Shown here: positions 42,035 through 47,052 of the stretch, in pieces | Numbering within the stretch: position 1 is the stretch's first letter | How the letters are laid out: each line of letters begins with the position of its first letter | From: Chlamydiota bacterium | GTDB taxonomy: Bacteria > Chlamydiota > Chlamydiia > Chlamydiales > Rhabdochlamydiaceae | Reading direction: 5' to 3' | Assembly: GCA_013286675.1 (NCBI GenBank) | Contig: JABDFE010000004.1 | Location: 1,842-48,893, forward strand | Length of the DNA stretch: 47,052 nucleotides | The notes under the pieces: model-generated | Seen by the model: the letters and a program-made list of their open reading frames with translations, nothing else | What the model was told of the DNA's origin: nothing | Databases searched by the model: none | Program-made: the position numbers and the translations under genes

Positions 42035-43669
42035 ATGGCAACAGCCGAAAAACTAAAACCACCATCAGCAAAACATTCAAAAAAAGTTTTGTATATCAAT
42101 GGTAATATTTTAACGACTGATCAAATTTTTAGTGTTGTGGATGACTTAGAAGTTGAAGTAGCCGTTATCGAGGCTGTCGAGCAACGAATTATCGCTTCTC
42201 ATAAACTTCTCAATAAATTCGTCCAGGATAATAGGATCATTTACGGTGTCAATACCAGTCTAGGTGGATTTGTTAATTGGCTTATCCCTGGAGAGTTTGC
42301 CCAAGAACTTCAAGAAAACTTAATTTCTGCAGTTGCTACAAATGTCGGGCCATATCTGGATGATCGAATAGTAAGAGCTAGTATGTTAGCTCGTTTAAAT
42401 TCTTTAGCAAGAGGGCACTCAGCTATTTCCCTTAAGAATTTTAACGTTCTTTTAAAAATGTATAATGCAGGGATTATTCCTTGCATTCCATCAAAGGGAT
42501 CTTTAGGTGCTAGTGGGGATTTAGGACCTCTTGCCTGTATAGCTCTCGTCGCAACAGGGAAATGGAAAGCAAAATACAAAGGAGAAATTCTTCCTGGAAA
42601 TGAAGCTTTGAGCAGAGCGAATATCAAGCCTATGAAGCTCAGCTATAAAGAGGGCTTAAGTTTGATCAACGGGACCTCTGCAATGGTAGGACTAGCTTCA
42701 TTACTTGTTGAGCAAACCATTAACCTCGTGAAAACTTACGACGCGATTTCATGTCTGACTTTTGAAAGCCTTAAAGTGAAGAAAAAGCCCTTCAATCCGA
42801 TCGTGCACCGTCAAAAGCCTCATCCTGGCCAGCAGACAACGGCTGAAAATATCTGGAAGTTGCTAGAAGACAGTCACATGATTGTCGATGAAAAAGAAGT
42901 GGAAAAACTATTACAGTCTTACCAGACTGCAAAACCAACATCTACAGATGCTCCCATTGAGGACGCATATTCTATTCGATGCACACCTCATATCATGGGT
43001 CCCATCAGAGATACTCTAAAGACCATCAAATCGACGATTACAAATGAGTTGAACTCAAGTAATGATAATCCGTTAGTAATCTGCGAAAGCAATGATGTTT
43101 TTCATAACGGACATTTTCACGGGCAATATATCTCAATGGCGATGGATCACCTTTCCATTTGCTTAACGACACTCTCTAACCTCTCAGACCGTCGAATTGA
43201 TCGATTTATGGATAAAAACCATAACAATGGACTACCAGCCTTTCTCTGTAAGGATAAGCCCGGTCTTAGATTAGGTTTAATGGGAGGCCAATTTATGGCA
43301 ACATCTCTCACAGCAGAGAATCGTTCTCTTTGTCATCCTGTCTCCATCCAGTCACTCACTTCTACAGGAGATTTTCAGGATATAGTCTCTTTAGGTTTAG
43401 TTGCAGCAAGACGCGCTAAAGAGCTTTATGACAATACGGTATATGTGATCGCTTTTGAGTTAATGTGCGGAGCCCAAGCTGCGGAAATCAGGAATAGTAA
43501 GCTTTTATCAAAAGCGACAAAGAGAGCATTTGACTGTGTAAGAGAAATTGTTCCTTTTCTATCAACAGATCAGTGCTTGACAGATTACTTGGAAAAGTTA
43601 GCAGAATTAATTAAAAATGGTAAACTTCTTAAGGAGATTGAATCTGCTACAGGCAAAATTTCTCTATAG
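42035..43669 (+). CDS. MIO aromatic amino acid aminomutase/ammonia-lyase (AdmH-like)
   Basis: A 544-residue enzyme of the aromatic ammonia-lyase/aminomutase family, with the self-made MIO group from A159-S160-G161 in GSLGASGDLGPLA. YGVNTSLGGFVNWLIP (with catalytic Y70) is not the YGVTTGFG of bacterial HutH but the form found in beta-amino-acid-making aminomutases. EDAYSIRCTPHIMGPI, TNELNSSNDNPLV, FHNGHFHGQYISMAMDHLSI, RRIDRFMDK, and LGLMGGQFMATSLTAENRSLC also match, from memory, the phenylalanine aminomutase AdmH of andrimid synthesis more than histidine ammonia-lyase. Reaction would be L-phenylalanine (or tyrosine) to the beta-amino acid or to cinnamate. It is upstream of a methyltransferase and convergent with an MFS transporter. 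Confidence 0.88.
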   Translation: MATAEKLKPPSAKHSKKVLYINGNILTTDQIFSVVDDLEVEVAVIEAVEQRIIASHKLLNKFVQDNRIIYGVNTSLGGFVNWLIPGEFAQELQENLISAVATNVGPYLDDRIVRASMLARLNSLARGHSAISLKNFNVLLKMYNAGIIPCIPSKGSLGASGDLGPLACIALVATGKWKAKYKGEILPGNEALSRANIKPMKLSYKEGLSLINGTSAMVGLASLLVEQTINLVKTYDAISCLTFESLKVKKKPFNPIVHRQKPHPGQQTTAENIWKLLEDSHMIVDEKEVEKLLQSYQTAKPTSTDAPIEDAYSIRCTPHIMGPIRDTLKTIKSTITNELNSSNDNPLVICESNDVFHNGHFHGQYISMAMDHLSICLTTLSNLSDRRIDRFMDKNHNNGLPAFLCKDKPGLRLGLMGGQFMATSLTAENRSLCHPVSIQSLTSTGDFQDIVSLGLVAARRAKELYDNTVYVIAFELMCGAQAAEIRNSKLLSKATKRAFDCVREIVPFLSTDQCLTDYLEKLAELIKNGKLLKEIESATGKISL

Positions 43670-43699
43670 AAGAATAGAGACAAAATTATGGAGGGTATA

Positions 43700-44485
43700 A
43701 TGGGAATAGTACACCACGTAGATCTAAACGCAAAATACTACACAAAGCACTCGCAGCTTCAGCAAAATTTAGCTCAGAACTTATTGAAAAGCTATTACTT
43801 TGATCCAGCTGCTAAAGTGCTTGATGTTGGTTGCGGCGATGGAAGAATAACTGCTCAAATAGCTTGTGAGGTTCCAGAAGGTCAAGTTATTGGAGTAGAC
43901 GCCTCTAATAACATGGTAGAATTAGGGACTGCTAGCTTTCCTAAAACAGAATTCCCAAATCTTAAATTTCAGTTAGGGAAGGCCGAAGAAATCTCGTTCT
44001 CCGAGCCATTTGATAATATTGTTTCCTTCAGCTGCTTCCATTGGGTACGAGAGCCACATAAAGCATTAACCAGCCTAACTAAAATGTTAAAGAAGGATGG
44101 TGAATTGTTAATTCTTACCTATCCTAAAGAATCAATGTATTATGAGTTCCTTCAAGAAGCTTTACAAGAATATCCTACATATACTGATTTTTCTGCTTAT
44201 TCTACGATGCTATCCATAACAGAATATAAGAAGATCCTCCAGGATTTAGGCATGGAGATAGTAGAATTCAATTCTAAAAAGCTTATTCATTCCTATAAGA
44301 ATAAAGAAGCTGTTAAGGACTTCATTCGAGGTTGGTTGACAAGCTTTGTTCCTTTACCTGAGCATTTGCATGAGGCTTATTTAGATTTGGCTGTTGAAAA
44401 AAGCCTTAGATATCACATCGACCTGCAAAATGATTTGATCAACCTTCCTTATATGGCATTGGTGATAATAGCAAAGAGAAAATAG
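43700..44485 (+). CDS. SAM-dependent methyltransferase
   Basis: A 261-residue class I methyltransferase. AKVLDVGCGDGRITAQIACE (motif I) and GVDASNNMVELGTASFP (acidic residue for the ribose), FDNIVSFSCFHWVREPHKAL (motif IV and the FHWV typical of trans-aconitate and juvenile-hormone-type acid methyltransferases), and LKKDGELLILTYPKE follow in order. Such enzymes often methylate small carboxylic acids. I use ATG 43700, since GGAGG lies 6 bases before it and ATG 43688 is upstream of that site. It is 30 bases after the aminomutase gene, on the same strand, so the two are probably cotranscribed; the substrate may be a product of the aminomutase. Confidence 0.85.
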   Translation: MGIVHHVDLNAKYYTKHSQLQQNLAQNLLKSYYFDPAAKVLDVGCGDGRITAQIACEVPEGQVIGVDASNNMVELGTASFPKTEFPNLKFQLGKAEEISFSEPFDNIVSFSCFHWVREPHKALTSLTKMLKKDGELLILTYPKESMYYEFLQEALQEYPTYTDFSAYSTMLSITEYKKILQDLGMEIVEFNSKKLIHSYKNKEAVKDFIRGWLTSFVPLPEHLHEAYLDLAVEKSLRYHIDLQNDLINLPYMALVIIAKRK

Positions 44486-44502
44486 CTAACTTATTAGCTA
44501 TT
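44481..44502. terminator. Bidirectional hairpin between convergent genes
   Basis: AATAGCTAA and TTAGCTATT form a 9-bp stem around CTTA, overlapping the stop codons of the methyltransferase and the transporter. AT-rich and without a long T-run, so a weak two-way terminator. Confidence 0.45.
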
Positions 44503-45684
44503 CACAGAATCGATTCTGTCTGCATTTTTTCTTGTTTTTTCATAGATAGAATATGGAAGCCAAGAGGTTAAGAATACGATAGAAGAAAATAAGATCATAT
44601 ATACAGGGTCGATTTTGTATTTTGTAAATATCTGCACAAAAATTATACCAATTAAAAAACCAGCACTATCTGCGGAAACAATCAGTCCAAAACCTTTCCC
44701 TTGTTCATCGATTTCTCTTTCCTTTGAAAACAGCGAAAAGATAGAAGGGGTTAAAAAAGCATTTCCCCAAGTATATAAAAATCCAGAAATTGAGAATAAT
44801 ATTTCGTTGTCATAGGACAATAAATTGCCACTAAAGAAACAAATGATTGATAAGATAGTAATAAAATAGGCCAGTTTTATCATTTTCTCATCTTTCACTT
44901 TATGATTAAAGCCTAGAAACGAAACACCTACGATATAACCTAACATCATGATCATAACTGTCATATTATGTTTTTGAGATTCTAAGAGTAAGAGAAGAAC
45001 GCTATACTGCGAGCAGGCCCAACAAAAATAGGCCAATAATCCAAAAAGAGTACTACGACTTTTTAGTTCTTCAGAAAGTGATTTAAATTCGGAGTTTGCT
45101 AGTTCAATAAAATGAGGGCTTTTATCTTTTAATTTCTGGTCTCTTGCATCATTGTAAAGTTTCCAAACAAACAGAATCGACAATCCAACCAAAGCTAAAG
45201 GTAGAGCAATGTTCTGCCATAACCAAGCATTTTCTGAGTGTTGGCCGGTTTGCCCAAATAAAGCTAGAGCCATATACCCAATAGCATAGGCTGTGGTTGT
45301 AAGACCTAGGTAAAATCGGAGCTTTTTTTGTTGTACATCTGCAAGAGCAGACCATGCAATAGGTACAGTGTTTCCAAGACATGCATTGAGAACCAAGCTT
45401 AATAATAGAAAAATCGATGCTATAGAACTGGATGATTTTGAATAAATAAGAAAGAAAAGGCTTACGAAGGAGATGACAAGAGCAACTATCAAACTTTTTC
45501 TTCTGCAGCAAAAATCGGAAAAACCAGCCTGTATTGGGGCCGCGATCATTTGCAAGCAAAGCATCGTAATAATCAAACCTAAAGAATTGAAATGAGGTTG
45601 GATTTCATATATTTGAACAATGGAGTTATTGCAGACAACATCAGCGAGGATAGCGGAAATTAAGATGAATAAATACTTCTTCAT
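44494..45684 (-). CDS. Major facilitator superfamily transporter
   Basis: A 396-residue inner-membrane protein with about twelve hydrophobic segments in two groups separated by a charged loop (KDKSPHFIELANSEFKSLSEELKS, about 190-215). The loop after the second segment, GFSDFCCRRKSLIVALVISF, is the D-x-x-x-R-R-K motif A of the superfamily. It could export a metabolite or import one from the host, as in other chlamydial MFS proteins. It is convergent with the aminomutase-methyltransferase pair and its stop is next to theirs; functional link possible but unproven. Confidence 0.85.
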   Translation of the reverse strand: MKKYLFILISAILADVVCNNSIVQIYEIQPHFNSLGLIITMLCLQMIAAPIQAGFSDFCCRRKSLIVALVISFVSLFFLIYSKSSSSIASIFLLLSLVLNACLGNTVPIAWSALADVQQKKLRFYLGLTTTAYAIGYMALALFGQTGQHSENAWLWQNIALPLALVGLSILFVWKLYNDARDQKLKDKSPHFIELANSEFKSLSEELKSRSTLFGLLAYFCWACSQYSVLLLLLESQKHNMTVMIMMLGYIVGVSFLGFNHKVKDEKMIKLAYFITILSIICFFSGNLLSYDNEILFSISGFLYTWGNAFLTPSIFSLFSKEREIDEQGKGFGLIVSADSAGFLIGIIFVQIFTKYKIDPVYMILFSSIVFLTSWLPYSIYEKTRKNADRIDSVNS

Positions 45685-45894
45685 GTTTCTAGGAAAATAT
45701 TATTTCTCCACGTAGTCTTAAAGCCAGTCTAGGATTTTTTCTTGGCTCTAGGTTTAACCTAGCAGAATTTAATTAAAGAAATCAATGTATATAGATGTTG
45801 AGCTATCTTCTAAACTGACCGGCTCCCCAATTCTACCGAAGAGGGAGGGCTTTATTTCATAATAAATTGACTTTATGCTATCCTTATGGGAGTT

Positions 45895-47052
45895 ATGAAG
45901 CTTGTCCCACCTATCTTAGACAAGATTAATTTTGAGCATCTGACGAATCGCGAGTTAAGCGATTGTCTTACCTATAATACAACTTTCTTATTCCCAGAGA
46001 CTTATCTAGAACATCCCATCACAGATGAGAAAGCTTTAAAAAATTCTTTGACGCATTACTTCTTCAGTTTATGCCTTCTACAGGATGCCTTCCTCCAGTT
46101 TTTAGATCATCATTATCGCAAGTTTGACGCCTTAATAGGGAATAATTCCTGCTACGCATCATCCTATACGATCTTCAAATTAGCACGCCTGGTCGAGAAT
46201 CCAGAATTTAAAACACAAATCCTTGCGACTTTAAATAAGCTTGAAAAAACTCAAAAAAAAGTTTTAGATAAGCTTATTAATATGGATGTTGTGGATCTTT
46301 GTTCGAAAAATTTTCGGCAATTTTTATGGGATCATCGATTGGTAGTGGATTTATCTCCAGAGTTGATATATTTAGGGTTGGCTTTTGCTTGCTGTATCTC
46401 CAAAGGGATGAATGATCAAAATGTTGAAGAAATTCAATATAATTCTCTTTTATTACAGTACAAGAAATTGGGTGTCCAGTTAACAAAAAAATCAACGATA
46501 AAGCTCATAAAGCATTGGCAAAAAGTTCTAGCGATTTTCAATGTTAAAACATTGCAAGAAGATGTTAACCCAGCATTACTTTGGACTAAGTATCTATTCG
46601 GCGAATATGTTCTCATCGATGAACGAAATCGTCCTTGTTTACCTAGCTTGTATGCTTCAAAAGCTATCTACGATCTTTTGCTATCTATGCCTCTGGCATT
46701 GATTGGCCTTCAGGTCAATCTCATTCAACGCCCAGGTACATATTTAAATCGATTTACCATTCTTTTTGAGGTCCAGCCTGATCGTACTCTAAGGCTCTTA
46801 GAGCATGAAGAAACAACTAGTACAAAGCCTATTTATATGTTCGTAGGGTGCAGGTGTGTTGATCAGTCTTTTACAAATATTGAAGGGTTGAAGAGAGAAT
46901 TCTCTCAAAGATCTTTAGAAGAGGTGCTTTTTGCACATGAAGTGACATATCCCCAATATCCAAAAGCTCTAAAAGCTAAGAATATTGTACCAAAAGAGCC
47001 TGAGCTCCTCAGAGAAATCAACCGCTTAAAAAAATTAAAAGGTTTTTCTCTT
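45895..47052 (+). CDS. Hypothetical protein, 3' end beyond window
   Basis: The frame is open from ATG 45895 (ATG 45886 is an alternative; GGGAG lies between them) to the last base, 386 codons, with no stop. The product is mostly helical, rich in leucine, with several hydrophobic patches but no clear signal peptide or membrane anchor. Examples are NFEHLTNRELSDCLTYN, HYFFSLCLLQDAFLQFLDHHY and LSMPLALIGLQVNLIQRPGT. I do not recognise it. Total length cannot be told. Confidence 0.7.
   Translation, partial: MKLVPPILDKINFEHLTNRELSDCLTYNTTFLFPETYLEHPITDEKALKNSLTHYFFSLCLLQDAFLQFLDHHYRKFDALIGNNSCYASSYTIFKLARLVENPEFKTQILATLNKLEKTQKKVLDKLINMDVVDLCSKNFRQFLWDHRLVVDLSPELIYLGLAFACCISKGMNDQNVEEIQYNSLLLQYKKLGVQLTKKSTIKLIKHWQKVLAIFNVKTLQEDVNPALLWTKYLFGEYVLIDERNRPCLPSLYASKAIYDLLLSMPLALIGLQVNLIQRPGTYLNRFTILFEVQPDRTLRLLEHEETTSTKPIYMFVGCRCVDQSFTNIEGLKREFSQRSLEEVLFAHEVTYPQYPKALKAKNIVPKEPELLREINRLKKLKGFSL

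Noticed and set aside
42035-43669. Histidine ammonia-lyase (hutH)
   Set aside because: YGVNTSLGGF and the CTPHIMGPI region differ from HutH, and no other hut genes are near.

Overview
The window looks like chromosomal DNA of an environmental, amoeba-associated member of the Chlamydiae (Parachlamydiales type), not a classical Chlamydia. Evidence: gapA is followed by a gene in the position of the chlamydial hypothetical CT504; there is a DUF687 protein (a family I know only from chlamydiae); a eukaryotic-type U-box/TPR effector candidate is present; and DUF1016, BRO-N and alr genes occur that classical Chlamydia lack. The species cannot be fixed from the sequence alone.

Layout. 1-3.5 kb: a DnaJ-like coiled-coil protein, gapA and a CT504-like gene. 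3.56-6.86 kb: tRNA-Leu(UAA) with a small integrated island, bounded by an exact 56-bp duplication of the tRNA 3' end; it carries a degenerate HGGxxTGP gene, a vanillyl-alcohol-oxidase/p-cresol-hydroxylase-type flavoprotein and a FeeM/LuxI-like N-acyl amino acid synthase. 7-12 kb: a DUF1016 nuclease, a DUF2000-EamA-GntR-DUF2000 module, a possible CheD/CNF1-like protein and a GNAT enzyme. 12-16.7 kb: an exported pyruvyl-transferase-like protein, a frameshifted BRO-N gene, an exported DUF3298 protein, a phage-like lysin/DUF3892 protein and a TSUP transporter. 17-25.7 kb: an alpha/beta-hydrolase-like protein; a phosphoethanolamine N-methyltransferase-like gene divergent from an LtaS/EptA-type transferase fused to leucine-rich repeats; alr (translationally coupled to the latter); a beta-solenoid protein; an exported peptide deformylase; a lipoprotein; and an interrupted DUF1653 gene. 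25.7-27.6 kb: an IS200/IS605 remnant cut by an IS3-family element. 27.6-32.8 kb: LysE exporter, two paralogous beta-barrel proteins, and a HExxH-bearing envelope protein. 32.9-41.8 kb: a host-interaction block (U-box/TPR protein, a 1452-aa repeat protein, a DUF687 protein and its membrane-anchored partner). 42-45.7 kb: an MIO aminomutase (AdmH-like), a methyltransferase and an MFS transporter, which look like a small specialised-metabolism cluster. The last gene runs off the end.

The most unusual feature is a set of long palindromic elements (about 160-240 bp; five families, seven copies) in the window. Two carry clear target duplications (9 bp and 7 bp). Several supply the 3' ends of genes (gapA, the phosphoethanolamine-methyltransferase-like gene), and one sits inside DUF1653 with a net insertion of exactly 57 codons. 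They resemble, in behaviour, the Rickettsia palindromic elements. Together with the two aromatic amino-acid-related metabolic cassettes and the putative phosphoethanolamine/phosphocholine surface-decoration module, these are the best candidates for undescribed biology here.
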